64,000 bases of DNA from Durusdinium trenchii (taxonomy: Eukaryota; Sar; Dinophyceae; Suessiales; Symbiodiniaceae). The stretch spans positions 1,381,685-1,445,684 of the forward strand of contig CAXAMN010003669.1 of assembly GCA_963970005.1 (NCBI GenBank), written 5' to 3'. Both the position numbers and the translations under genes were made by a program. How positions within the stretch are numbered: position 1 is the stretch's first letter; each line of letters starts with the position of its first letter. The notes below the pieces were generated by a model. The model searched no databases. It had not been told where the DNA came from and saw nothing but the letters and a program-made list of their open reading frames with translations. Shown here in pieces: positions 43,900-55,199 of the stretch.

Positions 43900-45900
43900 A
43901 ATATCTGATGTTTGGCCATGTTGCCAAGGCTACGGCTTTGCCGCCCAGTTGCTTCTTTGCCGCTCTGTAGGTCCACCATCCTGAGATGGTCAGGCGATGG
44001 AAAGGCTGACCATTTTCGTCAAGGGAACATCAACACCATCAACTCCTCAAAAAGTCGGAGGGTTGACGGAAAAAGCTTGCACATTGCACAACACTTGATC
44101 TCAAATTTCATTGTAGTGTCGCTTCGGCCCATCGCCTCCAAAACGGCCAAAGGGACCATCAACTACCAAGCTGGTGGATCTTTACCAAATTCATCCAGAT
44201 TCGGGTTCGACAATCTGCCAGACGTGCCCAGGGGGAGAAGGTTGGTATCACACACCTGATGACTACTGTGACTGAAAGGATCTCGTGATGCCACCCGTTC
44301 CCCTCTCACCAAGCTGTTGGCTGATCCTTCCAGAGCACATGGAGTCCACTTCTTCGGCTTCAAAGCGATCGCCCACAGAGGTCATGAGATGCAGGAACAC
44401 CTCCCAGCCCCCACCGAAACCGAAAACCTCGTGTTGGGACTGCAACCCCACCAAGGAAAACTGCTGAGCTTCCCATTGCCCAAGGGTCTTCGGGTCTTCT
44501 TGTCGGGATGGAAAACACTTGCAAACCAACAGATCAAAGAGCACTCTGTCCACTCCTCTGGGGCTTTGTCACTTCAGCTTGGGCTTCGAGGAATTGAAGT
44601 GCAGCTGCTTCCTCGAAGCCCAAGACTAAATGCACCATGCCGCATGCCCCTCATTTTCGGTCCGCCTTCCCCCTTCTCTGATATGGAGTGGTGTCCCTCG
44701 GTGGCGCCTCCTTGGGGATCTGCCCCGTGCCTTCCTCAGGGAACTCGCCCAAGGCAACTCGAAGGAGCGAATCCCAAAAGTCTCACGAGTATTGCTTGAA
44801 GTCTGGTTGGGGATCCCTTTTGCGTGTGAGAGCACATTTTTGTTGTATTTGTCTGACATTTGTCTGAACACAGTACAGCATCCAACACGGGTCGTACAAA
44901 GGATATTCCGAAAAGATGGGCCGTGGCTTAAGGGGACTCCCTCTCAAGGCCCCCCTGGAATAATTTATAAGTTATTCTGACCCCTAGTCACAATGATGCT
45001 GGAAATTATTCTGGTATGTCATTCACGTTCAGGAATAATTTCTAAACATCAGGCTGCAAAACCATAGTTGTGCTTTGCACTCAACTGTTTTTCATCCCTG
45101 TCGCAACACCGCTCCAATAATTCGGTGTGAAACCCCAAATGCACTTGGAGAGACAATACGCCTACATGTGTGTACATCTTGGAATATTATTCCAAATTTA
45201 TTCCAAATTTATAGGTAGTACCTTGAACCACTACCTAGCTAAAATAGTATTCCAGACATATTATTCCAAAAAAATTATTCCAGTAGGTCAGATGACCCCT
45301 GGAATAACTTTTGAAGCCACCCCCTATCCGAAAAGGCTTCTTGGACCTTGACGAAGCTAGGGCAGTAAGAAACCCAAACACTCAGAGGGGCACTCTCCAC
45401 CTTTCGGTCGCTAGCACTTGGGGGATCTTCTCTAAAATGAGTGACTCACAGTACCTCCCCAGATCCGAGGGAACCGCTTGACTTCATGAACTCCTGTCAG
45501 CTTGCTTCCGCCCGTTCCTTCCGTTCGTCTCGTTCCCCGAAACGAGGCACCGGGTCGAAGGGCGCAAAGACCGAGCTCAGCTCCTCGAAGGACGGATCCT
45601 GCCGGTAGTATCGGTCTATCGGTCCGACCGGTCGAAGGTCGGTTGGAGTTGATTCATGACACTGGTAGGTTGAGTCCTAGGTGGCATTCTAAAGGTAGGT
45701 TAAAGTTGATCTTAGTTGAGTCTAAAGAATCAACTCAAGTAAAACCAGAATCAACTTAGGTTTAGCCCCCATGTCAAGAGGCGCCCTACATGATTGATCA
45801 AGAGTCTACATGAAGGCACCATGGAACGGGGATGGGAAAGGGTGGGCCCCATTCGCCCGCGACCAAACATGGGAACCGCTGACCCTTTGAAGAGGAAGTT
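43900..45900. other. No supported gene
   Basis: Frames at 44263-44553 (minus) and 44317-44799 (plus) overlap and neither has family motifs. The GGAATAAT cluster at 44955-45306 is listed separately. Otherwise nothing recognisable. Confidence 0.45.
44955..45306. repeat. Cluster of GGAATAAT / ATTATTCC motifs
   Basis: About 350 bp contains the octamer GGAATAAT or its complement, or close variants, roughly ten times in both orientations. The cluster is bounded by CCCCTGGAATAATTT at the start and CCCCTGGAATAACTT at the end. Opposed copies could fold into hairpins. It resembles a small non-coding element, but no target duplication is clear. Confidence 0.4.
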
Positions 45901-46119
45901 GGTTGTAACTGAGGCCTCACAGGATGCACGCATCCCTGAATGGCAGGTGAGAGAGATTAGAATTGGTCTTTTCTCCTGTGTCACGGGCGTGGGTGGAAAG
46001 AGAACAAACTGATACGAAAACGAAGTTGATCCATCTGGCCAGCCTCCTCCAGCATCCCGGTGTCCCCACCCCGGAAAAAGCTCCGGACTCGCCGCTCCGC
46101 CTTTTGGTGTTCTGCGGAG

Positions 46120-46580
46120 GGTGACACGTCAACGGTCGCTGCACTGGACGTGACCCCCGGAGGCCAGTGCCAACCACAGAGTCGTGGAGGTCCTTCAGTT
46201 GGTATTGGTGGGCGAAGGAACCTACCAGCAGAGCAACCGCTTCCGCCAGATAGATCACGGAAGAACAGGATACATATATCGCTTTTTTAAAGAAGATGTT
46301 CAGTTCAGTTGACACTTGCATGGCTCTACAATCTGGCAGAAGGGATTGGTCTTCGGCCGTGGCCCCCCAATAAAAGGATATCAAGCACTTGGCACTTGCT
46401 GAGACATACCAGAGGTTTTCAACTTTTCCCTTCTGAAACACAGAGTGTGGTGCTGTGTTGCCATCCCCTGTGGGTTCGTAAGCCACAGCCGCCGTGATTA
46501 AGTCCCTCACTCACAAGCTTTCTGACAAGAGCATGCGCTGTGCATCCGCGACCCTCCGCATCTGCAGCAGGGCCAAACCT
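46120..46580 (-). other. Unassigned minus-strand exons
   Basis: About 46580-46519 reads LLQMRRVADAQRMLLSES and ends at a good GT donor (GTGAGTG). About 46290-46150 reads SVIYLAEAVALLVGSFAHQY and continues LKDLHDSVVG. Composition is coding-like. The second segment faintly recalls the helix LGFLAHAY near the N terminus of IDO proteins, but not enough to assign it. Confidence 0.35.
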
Positions 46581-46610
46581 GGTGGAATCAAATGGGAAAC
46601 GGGAAGGTCG

Positions 46611-46737
46611 ACATTACATTACACACACTACATAACATTACATGACGTGACATTACATTACACTACATCACATTACACTACTACACAACATTACATTACA
46701 CTACATACCATTACACGAATTACCGTTACATTACATT
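46611..46737. repeat. ACATT-type pentanucleotide tract
   Basis: Imperfect repeats of ACATT/ACACT over about 125 bp. A related tract lies at 47478-47680. Neither is coding. Confidence 0.85.
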
Positions 46738-47477
46738 ATGGAAGTTCGTAGGCCATGTTAAGGACGGCTGGGTTTTTGACAGTTCAAACAGTGTTACCTG
46801 TCCAGTTTTAAGTGATTCCAATCACTTTTTGTAGATAGTGATTTGGAGGATGTGGAGAGATTTCTCAACTTGGTGACATTAGGCTCAATCTTCGTTTGGC
46901 CGAATGGCCTGTGGAAATGAATAGCGGTCAATGATGATATGATGTTGTTGATAGGGAGGAAGAAAAGTAGGATGGAGCTGGAGTTGATAGCATTCTTGAA
47001 GAACATCTCTCACAACTTGACAATTTGGCATATGGGAGGAGCACAGCGCACTAGCATTAGTGTCGAATCATTGATCTTCTTAAAAAGAAAAACGTTGCAA
47101 TCTTGCTAGTGCAGATCAAATCTCATAGCTGTCATTCACAGAATTCCCACTCCCGCTGTCGGCGCCAAGGAAGAGCCACCAGTACGTTCCATCACGCAAA
47201 GTGATGGCGCCCCTTTTCCATTTTTTCTCCATAACTTCCCTTTCTTGAGCCTTAAAGCATACCCTGTAAGAGGTTGGAAGCGAGTTTTATGGTTGTTCGG
47301 CGTTCTCGGGCCAGTTTTGTACTTAGAGAATTGTTGTTTTTGCAAATGTTTCTGTTTTCCGCATTGGACTGTTGGTAGCCCAAAAACGCGCATGTAAAAT
47401 GAACAATGCCTTTTGGAAATATCATCAATCCAACATAAAATATCGAGATTGTTAACATCCTTTACGAACTTCTATGC

Positions 47478-47680
47478 ATTACATGCCATTACATACAATA
47501 CTACAACACAATACAATACAATGCAATGCAATACAGTACATTACACTACATTACATTACATTAATACATACATCCATACCATTGCATTGCCTTGGCTTGG
47601 ATTGCAGTACATTACGTTACTGCCATACCATACCATAGCATACCGTAGCATAGCATCCATCCATACCTACAGTACGTACA
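47478..47680. repeat. ACATT/ACAAT/CATAC degenerate tract
   Basis: About 200 bp of degenerate pentamers grading from ATTACAT to AATACAAT to ACCATAGCAT. It probably shares its origin with 46611-46737. Confidence 0.8.
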
Positions 47681-47759
47681 TACAAACATACATATACACG
47701 GCATATATGTGTGTGCAAGCGCCAGAGTGGTTGCTTGTGGGACCACTAATCATCCCACG

Positions 47760-48480
47760 CCATGGCCCATGGCCCGAGGCATCAGTTTCGGCACCACCCC
47801 AGGGTCGCCAGGGTCGGCCTGCAGCATCTCTTTCCAGGCCGTGGACGCCTTGCTATGGTAAGTCATCCCCAGCAATGTCCATAGCCGAAATCCGCGACGA
47901 AAAAAGACCCTCATGGCCCCAGACTCGGGACCACTCACCGAGCACTGAAACTTTCGACTGACTGATGTACTCCTCACTTACCCACACCCCACTCGCAGTT
48001 TTCCCAATCAGCAGTTCCCACCATCTGCACTCTTCCGCCCAGCGACGCCCTCTGCGGATGACCTGCTCCTGCTCAGCGCTCATCCGCCGGATCCGAGACA
48101 CGTTGGGGAACAACCGGCTAACCAGGCGCTGACGCAGGGAACAGTACCTCAGTGGGACGGGAACTGGCCGTCCAGCCGTGCCCTGCCGACTGGCGAAGGC
48201 TGGGCGTCGTGTGATACACCGGTTCTTCGGTTCTTCCAAGTTCAGAATTAGGAAGAGAAGCTGGAACGATTTTTTCCCTTGAAAAGCGAGACCTATTCCG
48301 GCACCCATCTTGAAAACCGAAAGAACCCACCTTGGTTCCGTTCCCTGCCACCTCTTCCGGCGCCGCCCCGCCCCTCACATCTGTGGCCCAAGCACTTCAG
48401 GAGGGCCTCCCAATCGACCGCCGGAGGTCGCTCGACGTTTCGTCGGAGCTTGGCTCGATGCACGCACGTATTTTCGCCCA
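47760..48480 (-). other. Unassigned minus-strand exons
   Basis: Three coding-like segments were read. About 48480-48380 reads AKLRRNVERPPAVDWEALLK then CLGHRCEG. About 48215-47870 is a long basic/aromatic segment including RLVSRLFPNVSRIRRMSAEQ and WWELLIGKTASGVWVSEEYI. About 47850-47760 reads ASTAWKEMLQADPGDPGVVP. Amino-acid usage is that of a real protein and no stop interrupts the main segment. I do not recognise the family. They may belong to the gene downstream of the IDO-like cluster. Confidence 0.45.
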
Positions 48481-48566
48481 AGCGGAGAAAAGGCGGACTC
48501 TAGGCTTGCTTCGTTCGCCCAAACCTTTCTGATTCATTTGTTTATACAAATGCTTTCTAAAGTAGG

Positions 48567-48645
48567 CGAAAGAGGAAGAAGAAGAAGAAGAAGACGACGA
48601 AGACGAAAGAGGAGGAAGAAGAAGAAGACGACGAAGACAAGCACG
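48567..48645. repeat. GAA/GACGA purine tract
   Basis: About 80 bp of GAAGAAGAC-type repeats. The protein frames across it on both strands are artefacts of the repeat. Confidence 0.85.
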
Positions 48646-49429
48646 TGAAGCCCCAGCACCCTGCACAGACCCAGCATGTGGGCCGTGTGACAGTGCAACC
48701 CCGGGCCAAGAGACTTCACCAGCTTGTGAGATGCTACAAATGTGGCAACCACACGGGAAGACAAAAGGATTCTGGCCGTTGGACTGGCACTTGCCGTCTG
48801 CCGAATGCTGCAAACTTAAAGAGAAAAGCACTTGACCGGTCTGCGGGTCCAAATCTGACCCTTGTGCCCCCTCCCCTCGGCAATGCTTTACAGGCACTTG
48901 ATCCTTGAATCCTTCCTTATAATATATGCCCCTGAGATTGCTACTGCTGAAATGTTAGATTGATTGCAAAGGTCAAAAATCAACCCTATGGCCCTACGGC
49001 GTGTCACGACCTGATGGTCTTTGGGGTGTGCCCTCAGCGTTGAGCACGCAAACCTTCTTCGTGTTGACTTCCCGCTTCCTCCGAAAGCAACCCCACACTA
49101 ATGACGCATGGTGAACAGATTCTACCAATTAATGACCTCTTTGTGCACCTTCCGGTTCAGCTACTACCCGCCCTTGTAGAGTCCATTGGGAATCGAGGGT
49201 TTGACAGGGCAGAAGTGAAGAGTGGCTGGGGGCACCGGCCCAGGAAAGACGGGGCAGAAGACAACCCCCTCCTGGTGGCAGGCGTCTATAGCAAAGAAGT
49301 GGCCTCAATGCCCCTCGATGGCTGCACCATCCATCTAAACCTCCCACACCAGATCCTCTCAGCTCTTCCTTCCTTCTTAGGGCTAAAAGCCCCCTCCTCC
49401 ACTCCGCTCAGGCTGCCCTGCCCGCCTCA

Positions 49430-52400
49430 ATGCAGTTGTTGAAGGCATCCTCCAAGGCAGCAATCCCCTCCACCGAAGCGTGCCTCCAAGCGCACAAGCA
49501 ATAGGCCCTGATGGAGACCCCTTGCTCCAGACGATCCTCCGATGCAGAAAAAGATGAGGTGTCGGAGGAAGGTGTGGCGGTGTGGGGAAGAAACCAGAAC
49601 GACGGCAGGGACTGAATGGAGTCTTCAACATTGATTGGTTCTAGAAGGCTACAGTACTTGCAACATCTTGCAACTTCCAAATTCATCTGTCCACACGTGC
49701 TACCATGCCGTACAGAATGACTCGTGTGGGCTCTTGTCGGAGAATGATGCCGTCCCAAAACCAAGGCAAAAAGAATTTGGGACTCCAGCTTTCATTGGCA
49801 GTTCCTACTGTTGACCGTCTGAGGCAGCTTTCACCGGCATCCTCGTTGACCGGCCCCGCTATTTTCGCACCGCGTGTGGAAGTGAGGGCCCCTTCCAAGT
49901 TCCAGGAATCGCAAGAGGCATGGCCCCCTTGGGTGAATATTTGGCCTCTACAAACAAGTAGGTTGTCCAGTTCCATGATCATTTCAGGGAGTGGTTCTAT
50001 TTGGGAAAATGCAGAGGCCACAAGATAGTCAATACGCTCGCATGCGATGATGAGCCTAGCAAAATGAGGAGGAGTCTTGCAGGTCGGATCAAGAATGGTG
50101 CCACCCCGAAATCTGTCTACTACGTCGACTGAAAATGCCAGGAGGCCAAGAAGTTGCGGTGGTTCTGTGGCATCCGCGGCCTCAGGTATGGCAGCGTGGG
50201 TGGTTTCTTTCACTTGGAATTGCTTCTTCAGTTTAGTCCAAGGGGCCGCCCCTGCTGCCAGTGCTCTTGCAAGGGTCCAGAAATGCCATCCTGGGGTCCG
50301 ATCCGGTGAAGAAAGCCCGAACTGAGGACGGGCTCCCGGGACAGCCCCAAAGCCTCCACACCTAGATTAAGTCAAAATACACAGGGTATAGATAGATAGA
50401 TAGATAGATCGATCGATCGATAGATAGATAGATAGATAGATATAAATAAATAAATACAGTATACATCAGTATACAGTATATATACAGTGGGTGGGAAGAA
50501 CACCAGCAACCGAGCTGCACTCCGACAAACCAAGGGCGCGACAGAACCAAAAAGGCCCAGTGCATCCCGACATTTGAGGGGCAATGCAGGTGTTTACAAA
50601 GCAACACTTGTCTGGGTCAGGTCAGAGAGGCAAAAATCTGTCATTGTGCTGATCAAAAATGGGTTCACCAGATGTTCTCTAAGTACCGCTTACGCTGTTC
50701 CATTCCTGCGTTTTGCAGTCAAGGGCTAATGCAGTAAAGGGCTAACGAGTTCGTTGATCCAATGTCCGAATGAATGCTCATTCAGTTGAGCAGTGCATCT
50801 AAGTGTGTCTTCGCGGCATCGTCCCACTGTGGTGTGCCGTGTGGTCCCTTCGGGACGCGTACTTCATTCCTTCTTCTGAAGGCCAAGCTTCCTGATTCAA
50901 CTTTATTGCACCTGGGGCCCATTTCCGCTCAAAGTATTGCATGATAATGCTGAACGAATACCGCCGGCGTCACGGTACAAGTTCACTGATCATTCAACCA
51001 GTTGCGTGCATATAATTTGCATTTAACTGGACCTGAATTCATTTGAACTGCTTTCCTTCCTTCTTTCGCCTTCTCTTTTTCTAGGTCTTTTGTTCGTTGC
51101 TAAAGGCTTGTTTTGCTGTAATCCAAGCCTTTTCAGTCAAGGGTGCGCCGGACATACTCGGCTTTGTGGCCATGTGCCTTACCCGTCAGGGTGCTCACAC
51201 CCCCCCCCCCATAACCCCACATGCACCTTTCTCTCCTGGCTTTCGTTTGTTTGTTAGGCCTTTCTCTCACTCAAGGCTTGTTAGGTTGCTTTTTAGGCTC
51301 GTTAGTTGATCCACGCTCCCCCCTTGTTTCGTTCTTTCTGTTTTTCGTTTCTCTTTCTCGAACACCTGTGTGTGCCACACCCTGTATGCAGGGGTCACCA
51401 ACAGGTCTTGCATCTACATAATTCAATTTGTTTCCTTTATTGCACCAATTCAGTTGCACAAACCAGCAGCAGGGGAGCGTAGCGTGTTCCAATGACTACG
51501 TAGACTACGCCCAACGAAGCTAATTAGTCTGAACAGGGGATACCAGGAGTGGCTATCCTGGCGTACCTGCAACTCTCGTTTCACACAGATGTTCTCTAAG
51601 TACCGCTTACGCTGTTCCACTCCTGTGTCTTGCAGTCAAGGGCTGCAGGAAAGGGCCAACGAGTTCGTTGATCCAGTGTCTGAATGAATGCTCATTCAGT
51701 TGAGCAGTGCATCTAAGTGCGTTGAGATCTCTCTGAGGAATAGGCCCATCTACTCTGGATCGGTGTGGTTAGTAGACCCCCTCCCCACCCCACAGCCTTT
51801 GCAGGAACCACCCTGTTCCAGTCTGACACCCCATCCCAGGCTCCAACTGTCGGAGGCCCAGCAAGGCGTGCAAGGCCGGCAGCAAGGGTGAGGAGCCCTC
51901 CGTGTAGACCCAAACCTCGGACGTCCCCAACATCACCCACCGGCATGGGTGGGCATTGCGGTCTTCAACCACGGAAGCTTCCGCGCTACGGCGCGGCTCG
52001 GCGCCCCAACCGGAGGCCCGGCCAGACGGCGATGCAACGAGGCACCGCGTAGTCCTCGTCCGACAGCCCTTCCGCCACAAAGGGCCGCAAGCGTTGCATC
52101 ATCACGGCCTCCCCGCGGCTGTCCTTCTGATCCTCAGCTGAGCTAGGATGAAGAGAACAGCAACCTGCTGCAGAAAGGAGGGACTGACCCTCCAAAGCCA
52201 TCCCAAACAATTGGTCAGGAGGAATTTGGTGCCCTAGGGAAAGTCTTGAATCTGTCATGACATCGGGGTTCAGATGGACACCAATTGGCGGTGTCTTATG
52301 CAATGCTCACTGCTCGCTCTGCTCGCTCAACGGCACATGTAAGTTTCATGTCAGTCATGTAGGATGAATCGATTCTAACTTGATGCCTTGCCCAATTGCC

Positions 52401-55130
52401 CAGTCACCCCATTCTAACCAAAAGCAAGAACGAAGAAAGTCAACCCCAGGCCTCAGACTCTTCCAAACGCTAAGGATCCAACAAGGCTAAAATAACCATC
52501 CGAGGTGTGAAAGAAAAAAAGCTGGCTCTCTTTATGAGCTTCGACATGCTTGGACTCTAGACATAATTGGTTCTCAGACTGGTTCTCAGCTTACATCCAA
52601 ATTCAGCACAACCTTCCAACAGCTCTCAGGTCACCACCTTCAAGGCCCACCACAGGTCTATCCCTCGTTTCCAACCACGCGCCGCCGGTGCCCCCCGCCG
52701 TCCCCGTCCCCGACCCCGGCCACCGGCCACCGGCGCCGGGGATCGAACTGTCGCATCTGGAAGTCCGACAGCGACTCCTCGGGCGAGCCACGCCGCGAGC
52801 CGGCAAGGGGAGGCAGAGGCCCAAACGGCTTCGGAGTGGGTGGGTGGACTTGGGGATCCGGGTGGATCCCAAGTCTGGAGGTCAGAAGGGGTCTGGCACC
52901 ACGATACAGTGCATCGTCCATGCAGAGCAGTACATAGACCTCAACATGGGGCAGGTGCCCCACCACCAGGAAGGCCATATTGTTTCGGCTGGTGCAGGCT
53001 TATCTGTTTGAGCTGCTGAAACTGTGGCTAAAATCATGCACAACAAGCCCCTTGCCCTTGTCCTCCCTATCTCCAAGATTGATGAAGCTGGACCTTGGAA
53101 GAATGGGGTTTGCAGTGGTTCTTCCAGGATTCTACGGCGTCCCACCAGCGCTTTCCTGCCTGGTGGTCAAGGGGCGCAAAACACCCCAGTAGCCTGCAGA
53201 TTTGCCCATCAATGGTTTCATCCCCCTGTGCATGCCGGTGGCTTGAAGACCGGCCACTGAAACCTGCCTGGTACAGGAAGAATCCTCCAAAAACCTCCAG
53301 AGGGGGCCACCCCCAATATAGTTTCTGCTTATGGCTGCCCTCGCTTTCACCCTTCGCCGCGCGGCCACATCCGCTGCAAGCTGGTTCAGCGCTGCAATCA
53401 CTGCGCCCGTGTCACGCTGCGTGATGGCCGGGGCCAGCGCCGCTTGGGCAGTGCAAATGGCACGGCCACCTTCGGCCTCCAAGACCAGGTGCAGCTTGCC
53501 TAGCAGCTCCATGCCGCCATACGCCAACTGACCAATAACAACGCCCGACACCCCCGGCCAAACACAGCATGAGTTTCGGTGCAAACGAGCCCCAATGATC
53601 TGGGGACTCTGGAGCCCCCAAGTTTGTTGGCCCTCTGGAAGCTTGGCAATCTGTTGCTAGGGTTAAAGTGAATGAGGAGTCCGTTGCTTCTGCTTAAGAC
53701 AGGCCGAGCCGCGATACCACTCCTGGCACGTAGCAAAGGAATGCATTCAGGGGGAACTTCTCTAGGTCAAGATCAATGAACAAATTGTTTGGACGGCTAC
53801 TTACCCCCACACACACACCAGCCGTGTAGGCAGGATGGACCCTGAGAGGAGCCAGTCGCTCACTGCAGAGAGGATCAGGAAACCATAAATTGCCAACTTC
53901 AAGATCTTCAAGACTTCAGGCTTAGGCCACCTTTTCACTTTCCAATCCTGTCCTTGGTCCCGGTCTGACCATCTTTTTCTGTGGCGTTTTGTTCGGTCCG
54001 TGTCAGACCTGTCCTTTTTCATTCCTTCTCGTCCTTCTTGTGTAGAATATGTTCTTACCATTTACTCGTGCGACTCAGCGGGACCAGTCGAACCCAGAAA
54101 CCTCAGCCCCCCCAGCAACCTCTCCTCATCCGGGGTGGCCAGAAACCGCGCCACGGGCTGCACCAGGTGGATCGTCTCGCGGCTCAAAATGAAGTCCACC
54201 GGCAACCTCGCTCACCGAGGTACTCGGCGTAGTCCGGCGCGTTTCTGCCTTTCGAAACGGCCCGAGCGACCGCCAAAAATAGGACCAAGTGGCCAGCCTG
54301 GCCTGAAGGGCACTGTGCAACTTAGATGAGCTGGTGAGTGTTTTAGAGCGAGCCACCAAGTAAGGAAACACCGCATGAATCCCAATTGGAGGAGAACCCC
54401 TTGTTTCAGCAATGGCCTCCTGGGACGCGGTCAGGGTGAACGATATCACAACATCAACGAAAGTTTTTTGGTCAAGGGCGGTACTCTGAAAGCGCGCAAC
54501 TTATGTTGATGTGATCATAGTCACATCCTCAGCCCAGCCACTCCTCCAGGCTCTGCCAGTTGTTGAGGACCAGCTCATGGTACTCCTCAGCTGGAGTGGA
54601 TCCTCCAGTTCAGGATCTAAGCAAAAGCGACCAAACAGTTCCGCGTCCCTACCTTTTGTTTCTTGTTGGTGTGACGTTTTGTGATGCATTGAGTGGTATT
54701 GTCCTGGACAAACCGGGCCAAGGGATACGATGGCGGCAACCGAGGCATGCTTACAGTTAAAAAGGATTCATTCTTCATTGCTCCTCCATCCAATGAGTCA
54801 TACACATGCTCAAAAAGGATTTCACTCTTCCATCTATTGGCTGGTCAGGTCAAAGGATCCAAAAAAAACCGGTCAGTTCTGAAGTAAAGACCTGCCTAAG
54901 ACCTCAACCAAAAGAACCTCAGACTGGCAGAAGAACATACTCAAAAGAACACCCTGGCCTCTCCCTTCACCCGAAAACAAGCCGCTCTCCACCGTGGAAC
55001 CACGGACCGAGGGGCAGGTGCTCCCGACCAAGGGCGGCCGACCAGCACTTCCAAGTGCCGCACCACCTCCGCCAGCCACTCTGGGAGCCTCAGCCGGTTT
55101 CGGCCTCCATTGAAGGGCTCCACGTGACCA
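49430..55130 (-). CDS. Indoleamine 2,3-dioxygenase-like gene, diverged copy (locus C)
   Basis: The exons in order are: about 55127-55040 (RLRLPEWLAEVVRHLEVLVG, N-terminal helix); about 54600-54540 (AEEYHELVLNNWQSLEEW, equivalent to YAGCVLNNW); 54206-54125 (LSRETIHLVQPVARFLATPD); 53506 to about 53349 (LLGKLHLVLEAEGGRAICTA then QAALAPAITQRDTGAVIAAL); 52108-52046 (AVMMQRLRPFVAEGLSDEDY); 51915-51847 (VWVYTEGSSPLLPALHALLG, equivalent to the GGSxxQSSxxPxLDxLLG heme-pocket region); and about 49480-49430 (GIAALEDAFNNCIEA). The join 54125/53506 gives PDE-LLGKLHLVLEAEG across a GA-AG intron. IDO opens tryptophan to N-formylkynurenine. Here the SSxxPALD region reads SSPLLPALH, so the usual Asp is replaced, and the heme-ligand exon was not identified. 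Function is uncertain. A large unrelated open segment (50340-49683) and a repeat pair lie between the last two exons. Confidence 0.65.
49683..50340 (-). other. Unassigned open coding segment
   Basis: About 219 codons stay open with natural amino-acid usage: HFWTLARALAAGAAPWTKLK, PPQLLGLLAFSVDVVDRF, HFARLIIACERIDYLVASAF, PEMIMELDNLLVCRGQIFTQ. No family is recognised. It lies between recognised exons of IDO-like locus C on the same strand, so it may be a lineage-specific insertion in that protein or a separate nested gene. Confidence 0.45.
50388..50458. repeat. (GATA)n/(GATC)n microsatellite
   Basis: GATA units interrupted by three GATC units, grading into ATAAATAA and CAGTATA. Confidence 0.9.
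50669..50805. repeat. Direct repeat, left copy
   Basis: About 137 bp matching 51586-51719 with scattered substitutions and a short indel (CAGATGTTCTCTAAGTACCG start, GAGCAGTGCATCTAAGTG end). The copies bracket about 780 bp of non-coding DNA, an arrangement like a small non-autonomous LTR element. Short blocks (TAAAGGGCTAA, CATCTAAGTGTGT) also appear in the RT-element tail near 43.7-43.9 kb. Confidence 0.7.
51586..51719. repeat. Direct repeat, right copy
   Basis: Right-hand partner of 50669-50805. It lies 128 bp from the IDO-like exon that ends at 51847, so the bracketed block sits in an intron of locus C. Confidence 0.7.
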
Positions 55131-55160
55131 GTGCGTTCCAGCACGTTGACTGTGGTCTTG

Positions 55161-55199
55161 TTGGGGGCGGTTGGGCGGTTGGGCGGTTGGGCGGTTTGG
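55161..55199 (+). repeat. GGGCGGTT tandem repeat
   Basis: Four near-perfect GGGCGGTT units preceded by a G5 run. The plus strand has the spacing of a potential G-quadruplex. It lies just upstream (minus-strand sense) of the first recognised exon of IDO-like locus C. Confidence 0.8.
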
